Shown here one piece after another: positions 54,062 to 62,378 of a stretch of 64,000 nt of DNA; the stretch's first letter is position 1; each line of letters begins with the position of its first letter. The notes beneath the pieces were generated by a model. That model was not told where the DNA came from. It ran no database searches and saw only the letters and a program-made list of their open reading frames with translations. The position numbers and the translations under genes are program-made. Source of the stretch: CADCTM01 sp049671305 (GTDB taxonomy: Bacteria; Cyanobacteriota; Cyanobacteriia; Cyanobacteriales; Coleofasciculaceae); contig JBATUR010000104.1 in assembly GCA_049671305.1 (NCBI GenBank), positions 1-64,000 of the forward strand, read 5' to 3'.

Positions 54062-54649
54062 ATGGATGTGGCGATAATTACTTTGCCTCCTACTCTCGAA
54101 TTGATGATTGATTTGACTGATGAGCAGTTTTTTGAACTTTGTCAGAAAAATCGTGATTATCGATTTGAACGTACTGCACAAGGAGAATTAATCATTATGC
54201 CACCAACTGGCAGTGAAACTGGAAATCATAACGGCAAAATAACTCAGCGATTGATGAATTGGGCAGATACCAATGAATTAGGAATTGTTTTCGACTCTTC
54301 TACGGGTTTTAAATTACCTAATGGTGCAAATCGTTCTCCTGATGCTTCTTGGATAAAAATTGAAAGATGGAATGCTTTAACTGCTGAACAACAAGGTAAA
54401 TTTGCACCAATTTGTCCTGATTTTGTGGTGGAATTACTCTCCCCGACTGATTCTTTGTCAACAACAAGAAAGAAAATGCAGGAATATATAGATAATGGTG
54501 CAAAACTAGGCTGGTTACTGAATCGAAAAAACCAACAAGTAGAAATTTATCGTCCAGGTCAGCCTGTGGAAATATTACAATCTCCTAGTAGTTTATCAGG
54601 GGAAGATCTCATGCCTGGATTTAACTTAAAACTTCAAGGAATTCTCTAA
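54062..54649 (+). CDS. Uma2 family endonuclease-fold protein (DUF820)
   Basis: A 195-residue protein of the large cyanobacterial Uma2 family with a PD-(D/E)xK nuclease-like fold. FDSSTGFKLPNG and RSPDASW (D94), PDFVVELLSPTD (E124), a Lys-rich helix (TRKKMQEYIDNGAKLGWLL) and the end LMPGFNLKL are visible. The biological target is unknown and the genes are present in many copies per genome. Start ATG at 54062. The next gene starts 5 bases after its stop, so the two are probably co-transcribed. Confidence 0.9.
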   Translation: MDVAIITLPPTLELMIDLTDEQFFELCQKNRDYRFERTAQGELIIMPPTGSETGNHNGKITQRLMNWADTNELGIVFDSSTGFKLPNGANRSPDASWIKIERWNALTAEQQGKFAPICPDFVVELLSPTDSLSTTRKKMQEYIDNGAKLGWLLNRKNQQVEIYRPGQPVEILQSPSSLSGEDLMPGFNLKLQGIL

Positions 54650-54653
54650 ATTT

Positions 54654-55085
54654 ATGATACACGGTTTACTTTGGCTACCTTTATTATTTGCTTTTTTCTG
54701 GCTAGCTTGGTCAGGTTGGAATGAATATCAAAAAATTGAAGCTTATCGCAATTGGGCAGGGGATTTTGAGCGAGCAAAGTATGATATATATGCAGTTTTA
54801 GGACAAAAAGGTGATGATTTAACCTGGGGAAAACCAACCCGCAAGAGTCCAATTGATTTACAAACTTTTTCTTTGAAAGAAGTTAAAAAGATTAATTTAT
54901 TAGTAGATGGCAAAGCTGTTGATTTAGAAAAATTGCCGAATAAAGGTCGAGAAATCGCTTTGGAATTTGTTTTGTCAGATGCCGAATCAATTAAAATTCC
55001 CTTTACCGAGATTCCCCTTGCTGCTGAATGGGGAAAGTTTTTACAAAAAGAATTTCAACGTTTACATCCGGAACCCTCAAATTAA
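54654..55085 (+). CDS. Membrane-anchored protein of unknown function
   Basis: A 143-residue protein with one N-terminal membrane helix (GLLWLPLLFAFFWLAWSG) and a soluble beta-rich domain. KYDIYAVLGQKGDDLTWGKP, VKKINLLVDGKAVDLEK and PFTEIPLAAEWGKFLQKEF are notable. It looks like a conserved cyanobacterial hypothetical protein, possibly of PH-like fold. It lies immediately after the Uma2 gene and is followed at 77 bases by a lipoprotein gene, so a three-gene unit is possible. Confidence 0.65.
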   Translation: MIHGLLWLPLLFAFFWLAWSGWNEYQKIEAYRNWAGDFERAKYDIYAVLGQKGDDLTWGKPTRKSPIDLQTFSLKEVKKINLLVDGKAVDLEKLPNKGREIALEFVLSDAESIKIPFTEIPLAAEWGKFLQKEFQRLHPEPSN

Positions 55086-55162
55086 ATTTGTAGTCAATAG
55101 TTATGGAGGAATTCACCCAAATTGTTCAATTTTCTTAAAGAAAAGGGTGAGCAATTTTTTCA

Positions 55163-56767
55163 ATGTCCAAACAACCTAAGACTACACTTTTTAGTTTAGT
55201 TTTGTTACTAAGTTCTTGTGCTACACAAACTAAACTTTCTTCCCAAACCATTGCCAAAACAGAAGATTGCCCTACCACATCTACTTTACCCATAGAAACC
55301 TCTAAGGCACAAGGTTTTTATGATAACTTCAATTATCAGATCCGCAATATCATATCAGAGGGAAATACCGTAAAGTTTCAAACCTCAAAGTATGATTTTG
55401 TTTACTGTCGAGGTAATAATAAATGGGCAGTGCAACCAGGAACTTTGCCAAGTGAATTGCAGCCCCCAAAAGGTGGAGCAGAATATCAAAAGGAACTAGC
55501 AAATCCTCGGTTCAAAACTATTGATTTCAACGGTAAAAACTATCAATATCGAGTTATACTTGAACCAAATCCTTTTCCGCTCGGACAAAATAGAGTCGAA
55601 CCTCAAAAAGTTGTCTTTGAGCTAATTTCTCCTGATAGCAAACAAACTCAACGCCAAACTCTTTATACGCTTAATCAACTCAGACAAGAAAAAATTGGTC
55701 AAAGTTTGGGAGTACCAAAAGTTACTGCTGCTCTTAAGCATGATAACAAATTGTTTTGGAGTGTTGCTTATGAGCAAGGTGAAGGATTTAATGGCATTGC
55801 CACCATTGTTAGTTATGATCCTCAAAAGAATAGTTCGGTAATTATTCAACCAGAAGCAGTTAAAAGACAACAAATTAACGATTTTGCTATTACTGGTAAT
55901 GCTAATAATCTAACTTTTTGGATGGCAACAAAAATTGGTGGTGAAGGTAATCCTTATTTACCAGGAATGGGACTTGTTGCCTATCGTCCTGAACCAGGAA
56001 ACTTGAAATTAGGTAAAACCAAGTTTTATGATGTTAACAACAGTCCAATTGTTGGGGCAATTCCTGAGAAACTAAAGTTAGATAATGATCGGCTTTGGGT
56101 AGGTACTGGTAATGGAATTTGTCAGGTAAAATGGCAAAACCCTGATGATCCTAATAGTTGGAATTGTCAGCGATTTGCCCTTGTGACTCAGCTACCAAAA
56201 ACCGGAATTCCTCTTTACAATTCTGTCGGCAGTAAAAATCCAGCGGCAACTTTATCTCCCAATAAAAATGGAGAAATGCAGGAAGTTTTGTGGTTTGCAC
56301 CATTAGATTTTCAAAATCCTAAAGGACGCTACGAAGTCCGATATCCGCAAGGTTTTACAACAACATTAAATGAGCAAGGAGTTACGTTTTTATCGCAACA
56401 AGTTGAGCAAATACGCGCTAAAACTCAGCCAGGAAAACCGCCGTTTTATTGGGCAGGCTCTGAATGGCATTGGAATGGTTCTCACTTTGTCAGAGGTTTA
56501 GATGAAGTGGCGTTAAATTTGGTTGGAAGTGGACCTAGAGGAATTACTTCTAACCAATCTTTACCTAATCGCCTACCTAACTCTTTTGCAATTAGAGGTG
56601 ATTTGGATTTGCTGAGTCTTTCAAAAAATGCTACTAGTGTAAAGTATTATTCTGGTTGGATTGATGATGCCAATATTAAGCTTTACCTAACAACTTTACC
56701 TCAAGAGCGTCCAGATGTAGTGAAAGTAAACCCGTTAGACGCAATTGTGCAACAACTCAAGCCTTAA
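55163..56767 (+). CDS. Lipoprotein of unknown function, 534 residues
   Basis: Lipobox LLSSC near residue 19 follows a short hydrophobic signal. The body is a beta-rich domain with Gly/Asn/Trp turns (NNKWAVQPG, DNRLWVGTGNGICQ, FYWAGSEWHWNGSHF), suggesting a propeller-like or carbohydrate-binding fold. No enzyme motif is recognised. The AT-rich codon use is similar to the neighbouring Uma2 pair. Start ATG at 55163; a short spacer of 77 bases separates it from the upstream membrane protein. Confidence 0.65.
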   Translation: MSKQPKTTLFSLVLLLSSCATQTKLSSQTIAKTEDCPTTSTLPIETSKAQGFYDNFNYQIRNIISEGNTVKFQTSKYDFVYCRGNNKWAVQPGTLPSELQPPKGGAEYQKELANPRFKTIDFNGKNYQYRVILEPNPFPLGQNRVEPQKVVFELISPDSKQTQRQTLYTLNQLRQEKIGQSLGVPKVTAALKHDNKLFWSVAYEQGEGFNGIATIVSYDPQKNSSVIIQPEAVKRQQINDFAITGNANNLTFWMATKIGGEGNPYLPGMGLVAYRPEPGNLKLGKTKFYDVNNSPIVGAIPEKLKLDNDRLWVGTGNGICQVKWQNPDDPNSWNCQRFALVTQLPKTGIPLYNSVGSKNPAATLSPNKNGEMQEVLWFAPLDFQNPKGRYEVRYPQGFTTTLNEQGVTFLSQQVEQIRAKTQPGKPPFYWAGSEWHWNGSHFVRGLDEVALNLVGSGPRGITSNQSLPNRLPNSFAIRGDLDLLSLSKNATSVKYYSGWIDDANIKLYLTTLPQERPDVVKVNPLDAIVQQLKP

Positions 56768-57117
56768 ATGCTCAACTACAAATAGGAACAATATCACTCA
56801 AGAAGACTAATTAAACGTTAGTTGCGAGGGTTCCCGACGCGATTATATCACTATCCGTAATACTCCTTTAGGATGAAAGAGCAAACGTTGATAACTCCCT
56901 CTAAAGTTGGATGGAGTTATCAACGCTTGAGTTGAGTATTGTATTAGGTAAAAATTGGAGCTTATGCTGTAGTAAAGAAATTCTTTAAGCCTGATGTTCA
57001 AGCTAGCTTTAACTAATTCCTGCCCCCTACAGAGTCAAGCTTTTTTGTAACAGCATATTGCATAAACACTTTCACAGTATCTAGTCCTGGTAACTCGCAC
57101 AAACAGGAGATTCAAGA
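56768..57117. other. Intergenic region with a strong hairpin
   Basis: A spacer between two lipoprotein genes. Its one clear feature is the 13-base perfect inverted repeat at 56886-56925. No ORF is supported. Confidence 0.45.
56886..56925. repeat. 13-base perfect inverted repeat
   Basis: CGTTGATAACTCC (56886-56898) is the exact reverse complement of GGAGTTATCAACG (56913-56925), with a 14-base loop. There is no T-tract after it on the plus strand. It lies about 120 bases past the 534-residue lipoprotein gene; an mRNA-end hairpin or a small mobile palindrome are both possible. Confidence 0.6.
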
Positions 57118-57630
57118 GTGAATATCATCTACTGGTCAGAACATAAAAGATTGCGCCATCTGGCATGGCTGCTTTCGATGGTTTTGATGGTACCGTTTTT
57201 TACGGCTTGCTCTAATACTCGTGATACTGCTATTCCACCGCCTGTTGACGATTCAAGAGTTGGTAGCGGCACACAAAATACTCCTGTGACTCAACCTCCA
57301 CAAGCGAAAAAGAAAGGGTTATCAACTGGGCAAAAAGTGGCAATTTTAGGAGGCGCTGCAGCACTTTACTACCTCTACAACAAGCATAAAAATAAGCAGG
57401 AAAAGGGCGCGCAAGGTAAATATTACCTTTCCAAAAATGGGCGTATTTACTATCGAGATGAACAAAATCGGGCGCATTGGGTAACGCCTCCATCAGAAGG
57501 TATTCGGGTTCCCGAATCGGAAGCCCAAAGGTATCGTGAATTTCAAGGCTACAACAACAATACTTCAGGTCGGACTTTAGGTGATGTAGCGCGGGAATTG
57601 CCAGAATCTCAGTTAGCTCCTGCTCAATAA
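57118..57630 (+). CDS. Lipoprotein with glycine-zipper-like segment
   Basis: A 170-residue protein starting with GTG at 57118 (AGGAGATTC upstream). Signal and lipobox FTAC (Cys about 31) are followed by a Pro-rich linker, a basic segment with a short hydrophobic run (GQKVAILGGAAALYYLY) and a conserved-looking domain: KYYLSKNGRIYYRDEQNRA, HWVTPPSEGIRVP. It is probably anchored in the outer or cytoplasmic membrane. The function is unknown; I have a general impression of a cyanobacterial family. Confidence 0.7.
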   Translation: MNIIYWSEHKRLRHLAWLLSMVLMVPFFTACSNTRDTAIPPPVDDSRVGSGTQNTPVTQPPQAKKKGLSTGQKVAILGGAAALYYLYNKHKNKQEKGAQGKYYLSKNGRIYYRDEQNRAHWVTPPSEGIRVPESEAQRYREFQGYNNNTSGRTLGDVARELPESQLAPAQ

Positions 57631-57804
57631 AAAGATTTGAGGCTTAAACTTGGAACGCAGTTAGTAAGCTGTCAGCTTCTTTTTGAGTGTTTGATAATAG
57701 TAGCTAGACCGACTAATAGCAGGTAATAATTTATACCTCGTGTTCAGCAGGTTTACTACTAGATCTAGACCATTGTTCTCTAAGTAAATTTAGGAGACTC
57801 AATC

Positions 57805-58050
57805 ATGGTAGACGGATTTTTCAAAAAGGTTAAAGATGCAATTGTCGGCGATGAAAATTTTGACCAAAGCGCTGAACAAGAGCAACAAGGATTTTCCACA
57901 CGAGAAGATGATCGCGGACAATATGGAGATGTACGTCCGGCTAGCGAAGACCCATTCGGTGACCCGGCAGATCAAGTAGCAGACTATGGAGATGTACGTC
58001 CGGCTAGCGAAGATCCTTATGGCGACCCGGCAGATCAATACAATGCCTAG
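57805..58050 (+). CDS. Small acidic protein with a 21-residue internal duplication
   Basis: An 81-residue acidic protein beginning MVDGFFKKVKDAIVGDENF. The unit YGDVRPASEDP(F/Y)GDPADQ is repeated twice. At DNA level 29 bases are identical (57922-57950 and 57985-58013) and 15 more (57961-57975 and 58024-58038), a period of 63 bases. GGAG lies 13 bases before the ATG, and an intrinsic terminator follows. No signal peptide. Possibly disordered; function unknown. Confidence 0.7.
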   Translation: MVDGFFKKVKDAIVGDENFDQSAEQEQQGFSTREDDRGQYGDVRPASEDPFGDPADQVADYGDVRPASEDPYGDPADQYNA

Positions 58051-58368
58051 TTAGCAAAATGCCTGTCTAGCAAGGTAGCTTTTTAGTTCACTAATTAAAG
58101 AGAAAGGTAAACAAGCAGTAGTCGAGAGGCTACTGTTTTTTTGTGGATTTTAAAATTAGATAAACATGGGAAGAATTTAAAACTCGGCTTTTTTTTAATA
58201 ATGCTTATACCTATGGGTGCATAATTTTATAAACTTATACGGTACTTTAGACAGACTGCTTAAAAAAATATCAGAGTTACTCTTATTTGGAGAGCTTCAA
58301 AAAGACACATTACAAATCAACAAAGTTAACTAGAAGCTCAAAATTGTCCAATCCTAAAAGAGGCATTT
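58051..58368. other. Intergenic region with terminator
   Basis: Besides the terminator at 58116-58142 and the expected promoter of the next gene, nothing is recognised. Confidence 0.4.
58116..58142 (+). terminator. Intrinsic terminator after the small acidic protein gene
   Basis: CAGTAG (58116-58121) pairs with CTACTG (58130-58135), loop of 8 bases, followed by seven T (58136-58142). Confidence 0.75.
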
Positions 58369-58917
58369 ATGAACAAGCAAAATAATAGCAAACTATCAAT
58401 CCCAACTTTGTTGAGCATCGTAGGAGTTGCCGGAGCAAGTGTTTTAATGAGCTTTCCTGCCTTTGCTCAAATGGCACCAAGTAATAGTGGTTCCTCTACA
58501 GAAACTCCACAAATGACTGGTGACAGGAAGCCTACAGACGATCGCTTCATGCAACAACAAACTCCTGCCAGCAGCCAACAGATGAACACCATGCCTGCCG
58601 AAACTCCAGGAATGACGGGTGACAGGAAGCCTACAGACGATCGCTTCATGCAACAAACTCAAGATAGCCAGCAAATGGATACTGGCACTTCTAATACTAC
58701 TGAGCGCCAAATCAATACTGGTACTACTACAGTCGAGACTCAACAAAACCGTAGCACCACAAGTCAGCAAGTGAATCCTGATGGTACCATGCCCATGAAT
58801 ACGCCTGCTGTTGCCCCAACTGATACAGCACCTATGAGCACCCCAGAAGACACCATGACTCCTAGCACAGGTGCAACCCAACAAGCACCAGATCAAGGTG
58901 TTAGAGCTTTGTGGTAA
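58369..58917 (+). CDS. Exported Thr/Met/Gln-rich protein with 33-residue duplication
   Basis: A 182-residue protein with a signal peptide (LLSIVGVAGASVLMSFPAFA, cleaved near residue 33). The unit MTGDRKPTDDRFMQQ occurs twice. The coding DNA is identical over 39 bases (58519-58557 and 58618-58656), a period of 99 bases. The remainder is Thr/Pro/Met-rich low complexity. AAAGAGGC precedes the ATG. It is probably periplasmic and disordered; function unknown. Confidence 0.7.
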   Translation: MNKQNNSKLSIPTLLSIVGVAGASVLMSFPAFAQMAPSNSGSSTETPQMTGDRKPTDDRFMQQQTPASSQQMNTMPAETPGMTGDRKPTDDRFMQQTQDSQQMDTGTSNTTERQINTGTTTVETQQNRSTTSQQVNPDGTMPMNTPAVAPTDTAPMSTPEDTMTPSTGATQQAPDQGVRALW

Positions 58918-59110
58918 TCAAAAATGGCAGTCTAGTTACTAATTAAAATAGAAGACTGTCTTAAATCTTGAGTTGAGGTACAAAAACTATCACTTCTGTT
59001 TAAAGCTGATAAATTGTGGATTTTGAATAATTCAAAAACCCAAACCAAACAGCAAACAACGGAAGTGATGGCTTGCTATAATGTTTTAGATTTAAATGCG
59101 GATCTTTTAG

Positions 59111-59626
59111 ATGTTAAAACACTCATTAACTATTTTTAGCTTGTTAGCCTTCAGTTTCTTTTCTAATACTGAGGTTTTACTAGCTCAAGAAAAGCCTCTA
59201 ACTCTAGCTGATATTCTCTTCGATTTAAATATTCAAATAACTAGATTAGAAATTAGTCTAAGCCGCCGTCAAGTAACTTTGTATCAAAACAATAATCCTA
59301 TAAAAACCTATCCAGTTGCAGTAGGAAGAGCAGGTTGGGAAACACCCAAAGGCAGCTTTAAAGTTATGCAAATGCTGCAAAATCCTAAATGGATTAACCC
59401 CCTAAGTGGGGAAGCAATACTCGGAGGTGATCCAGAAAACCCATTAGGGCGTCGCTGGATTGGGTTTTGGACAGATGGTACAAATTGGATCGGCTTGCAC
59501 GGAACACCTAATCCAAGTTCAGTAGGAAAAGCTGTTTCTCATGGCTGTGTACGGATGCACAATAAAGATATCGAAGAATTATTTACTAAAGTTAGTCCAG
59601 GAATATCCGTAACAGTTGTACCATAA
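59111..59626 (+). CDS. L,D-transpeptidase (YkuD domain)
   Basis: A 171-residue exported enzyme that cross-links or remodels peptidoglycan. The signal peptide (to about LLAQ, residue 25) is followed by the YkuD domain. LSRRQVTLYQNNNPIKTYPV opens it, GLHGTPNPSSVGKAVSHGCVRM carries the catalytic His and Cys146, and the domain ends SPGISVTVVP. The length suits a minimal family member without an added binding domain. Start ATG at 59111. Confidence 0.93.
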   Translation: MLKHSLTIFSLLAFSFFSNTEVLLAQEKPLTLADILFDLNIQITRLEISLSRRQVTLYQNNNPIKTYPVAVGRAGWETPKGSFKVMQMLQNPKWINPLSGEAILGGDPENPLGRRWIGFWTDGTNWIGLHGTPNPSSVGKAVSHGCVRMHNKDIEELFTKVSPGISVTVVP

Positions 59627-59693
59627 TTGCAGCTTAATTTCCGATGCTGGGCGCTCACTTTTTAGCCCAAAAGCAAGCGCTTTCCAGCAAGTT

Positions 59694-60101
59694 TTATTTT
59701 CCTAAAACATACTCCCGAATCTCTTGAAATTTAGCCGATAATTCTTGGCGGCTCTCGGTACTAATTAGATAACGATAAACGAACCAAGTTGCATAAGCTA
59801 AACCAACTAGTTCCAAAAAACCTGCAATAAGTGGCAGATCATTAAGAGCACTAACCAAAGCTAGCATCAATTTGAAAGCGACAAAGACACCAACAATTGA
59901 ACCAATAACTATTAATGGTTGCTTGTAAGCATCGAAAAAGTAGCTAAAGTAACCGGGTAGCTTTTCCACAAAAGCAGAAATACGATATCCGACTAATAGC
60001 CATTGCTCATTAGAAGGCGTTACCTCCGCTGGTTCAGTTTTTTCTACTTTGATTTCTTCAGTTTCAACAACAGTGTCATTTTTAACAATTTCAGGTTCCA
60101 T
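59694..60101 (-). CDS. CAAD-domain protein, CURT1-like
   Basis: A 135-residue protein: an acidic N-terminus (about 1-35), an amphipathic stretch, two membrane helices (about 62-105) and a C-terminal amphipathic helix (RQELSAKFQEIREYVLGK). This is the CAAD/CURT1 layout of thylakoid-curving proteins in cyanobacteria and plastids, expected in thylakoid or plasma membranes. Start ATG at 60101, preceded by GTGGAGC. Confidence 0.85.
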   Translation of the reverse strand: MEPEIVKNDTVVETEEIKVEKTEPAEVTPSNEQWLLVGYRISAFVEKLPGYFSYFFDAYKQPLIVIGSIVGVFVAFKLMLALVSALNDLPLIAGFLELVGLAYATWFVYRYLISTESRQELSAKFQEIREYVLGK

Positions 60102-60176
60102 AAAGCTCCACCAAAATAACGACTTAAAAGCATTTACTGATTATGTTCCTACTAATTAAGAGAACATTTTCATTGG

Positions 60177-61139
60177 TTAGTGTTGACAAGTCTCTATTCG
60201 AGACAAAAAATCACAAAAGTACAATTTTTTTGACCGAATACCTCGAATTAAGGGAAAAAAAGCGGCTATAGGAAGATGACCAGCAGGAGCATTTAAACTA
60301 AAATTTAAATCACGCTCAGAAAGCCAGTGGTTTTTGACTAACCAACCAACTTCTTCACCAAAGCGACAATAAGCTTTATAGTCGTCAATGCCTGGTTTGC
60401 CGCCTACTTTTTCAAATAGGCGCTTTTGGGTAGTAAAGCCAAAATGTCCTTTGCTATACTTCAGCCAAAGTTTATCAATACCACGCAGATATTCACAAGA
60501 TAAGTTGTGGAAATGTTCTGATTCAAATTTATCTTGTTGCTCGATATTAGCAACCTTGAGCAGCATCTGTTTGGTTTCTTGATCTGCTTCTTGCCACTTA
60601 CCTGCTGCTAGTAAATTTCGCAGTTTTGAGTAATATACCTCTTTATTAGAATCGAGTTCATCTTGCTCTGAAGATGCTTTTGATTGTAAAACTGATGTAG
60701 GTACAACTTCTGAAATCGTTGCTTGCAGCAGTTTTGGCTCTTCTAAAGCTGACTGTAACAGAGTTTTAACATTTGATAAAGGTGATTGTAATGGCGTTAA
60801 TTCTCTGGTTAATTCTCGCAAGCGCTCTTCTTGAGCCTGTATCAATTGTGCTTGAATTTCTTGTAGTTGCGATCGCAATACGGCAGGATTATACAACTGC
60901 AACTGTTCTAATGGTTTTACCAACAACAAAATTTGATCTAGCTGAGACTTAAGCTGCGCCTGCATTTGCTTGACTTGCTCCAATTCAGAAAAAATCCTCA
61001 TTCTTTCTTGTTGAGCTTGCAGCAATTGCGCCTGAGTTACCTGAAATTTAGTACTATACATTTTGATAGATGCCAAGCCTGAATCCAAGATACTGGTAGT
61101 CAGACTGCCACAAACAGAGAAAAGTCGCAACCGGTACAA
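60177..61139 (-). CDS. GUN4-domain protein with N-terminal coiled coil
   Basis: Open for 320 residues. Residues about 27-150 form a Gln/Leu-rich coiled coil (QAQLLQAQQERM, QAQLIQAQEERLRELT). The C-terminal part (about 168-305) is a GUN4 domain (YYSKLRNLLAAGKWQEADQE, IDKLWLKYSKGHFGFTTQKR, RFGEEVGWLVKNHWLSERDL, APAGHLPIA). GUN4 binds porphyrins and stimulates Mg-chelatase; coiled-coil versions are probably sensors or adaptors. The first 26 residues look weak, so the ATG at 61061 (MYSTKFQVTQ) may be the start. Confidence 0.88.
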   Translation of the reverse strand: MYRLRLFSVCGSLTTSILDSGLASIKMYSTKFQVTQAQLLQAQQERMRIFSELEQVKQMQAQLKSQLDQILLLVKPLEQLQLYNPAVLRSQLQEIQAQLIQAQEERLRELTRELTPLQSPLSNVKTLLQSALEEPKLLQATISEVVPTSVLQSKASSEQDELDSNKEVYYSKLRNLLAAGKWQEADQETKQMLLKVANIEQQDKFESEHFHNLSCEYLRGIDKLWLKYSKGHFGFTTQKRLFEKVGGKPGIDDYKAYCRFGEEVGWLVKNHWLSERDLNFSLNAPAGHLPIAAFFPLIRGIRSKKLYFCDFLSRIETCQH

Positions 61140-61159
61140 TCACTTTCCCGGCACAACAT

Positions 61160-62299
61160 TTAACCCATACTAATCTGACCCGCTTCTACAGAAAGCACCT
61201 GAGAAGAATTCAGCCACTGAGAATCAAAAGCGCCCAAATGTGTTGTAGTAATTAACGTCTGAAAGCGGTCTTGAATCGCCTCTAAGAGCTGGTTTTGCCG
61301 ATTTAGGTCAAGTTCAGCCAAAACATCATCCAAAAGCAGTAAAGGCGGTTCTCCTACGACTTCCTCAATCAGCTTCAGTTCAGCTAATTTTAATGCCAAT
61401 ACCAAAGTCCGTTGCTGCCCTTGAGAGCCATAAGACTTAGCCGGTGTTTCATTAATTATAAAATCAACTTCATCTCGATGAGGACCAACCAAAGTCGTGC
61501 CATGAACTTGTTCCGGCAGACGACGCTGTTGCAGTTTATCCAAAAACGCCATCTGTACAGCTTCTGTGTCATCTTTCTCCAGGCTGACATTAGGAGCATA
61601 GCTAATTTGCAACACCTCAGTCGAAGCGCTAATACTGGCGTGCCAAGCTGCCGCCAAGGGTGCAAGACGTGCCAAAACTCTCGCACGACGACGAGTAACA
61701 CGCGCCCCCGTAGTTGCCAACTGAGCATCCCACAACGCTAATTGTGCTTCATAATCTTGAGCAGACTGATCAAGACTTTCTGCCCTCAACTGGCGGATTT
61801 TTTTGAGCAAAGCATTGCGCTGTCGCAGCACTTGGTTATATTGCTGCAAGATATAGGCATAAATCGGTTCAAGCTGGGTCAGAATCGAGTCTAGCCAATT
61901 ACGGCGACGTTCTGGCGCACCGCGCACCAATTCTAAATCTAAACTAGAGAATTGTACGGCATTGAGAATGCCCAAAAAATCCAGTTGACGGCGCAAAGCT
62001 TCATTATTAAGGCTAACAGTACGCCGTCCTTGAGCACGGAGAGTTATGCCTAATTCCGATGTACCATAGGCACGTTCTAAGGTAGCGTTAATTTGTGCAA
62101 CATCACTATGTTCTAAAACTAAATCGCGATCGCGACTGCCGCGATGACTTTTGAGAGTAGAAAGCAACTCCACCGCTTCTAATAAATTTGATTTTCCTTG
62201 AGCATTATTGCCCACCAAAATCGTTTTCGGGGCATCAAAATTCACTTTGGCTTCGCGATAATTGCGAAATTGTCTGAGTTGTAGAGTTTTTAAGTACAT
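61160..62299 (-). CDS. recF: DNA replication and repair protein RecF
   Basis: A 379-residue SMC-like ATPase that helps load RecA at single-strand gaps. Opening MYLKTLQLRQFRNYREA, Walker A GNNAQGKS (30-37), the RecF block RGAPERRRNWLDSIL, the signature region SYGSQGQQRTLVLALKLAE and Walker B LLLLDDVLAELD are all present. Length is normal. Start ATG at 62299. The GUN4 gene begins 21 bases after its stop on the same strand. Confidence 0.95.
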   Translation of the reverse strand: MYLKTLQLRQFRNYREAKVNFDAPKTILVGNNAQGKSNLLEAVELLSTLKSHRGSRDRDLVLEHSDVAQINATLERAYGTSELGITLRAQGRRTVSLNNEALRRQLDFLGILNAVQFSSLDLELVRGAPERRRNWLDSILTQLEPIYAYILQQYNQVLRQRNALLKKIRQLRAESLDQSAQDYEAQLALWDAQLATTGARVTRRRARVLARLAPLAAAWHASISASTEVLQISYAPNVSLEKDDTEAVQMAFLDKLQQRRLPEQVHGTTLVGPHRDEVDFIINETPAKSYGSQGQQRTLVLALKLAELKLIEEVVGEPPLLLLDDVLAELDLNRQNQLLEAIQDRFQTLITTTHLGAFDSQWLNSSQVLSVEAGQISMG

Positions 62300-62378
62300 G
62301 AGTGAAAATTAGTCATTAGTGATTTTTCAACTAACAACTGACAAAGTAAAGACGTTCGAGGGGAACGCCTTGTTTTAG

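Noticed and set aside
58444..58896. Long minus-strand frame with repeated Cys/His
   Set aside because: Antisense shadow of the Thr/Met-rich exported protein; the repeats produce the apparent motif.
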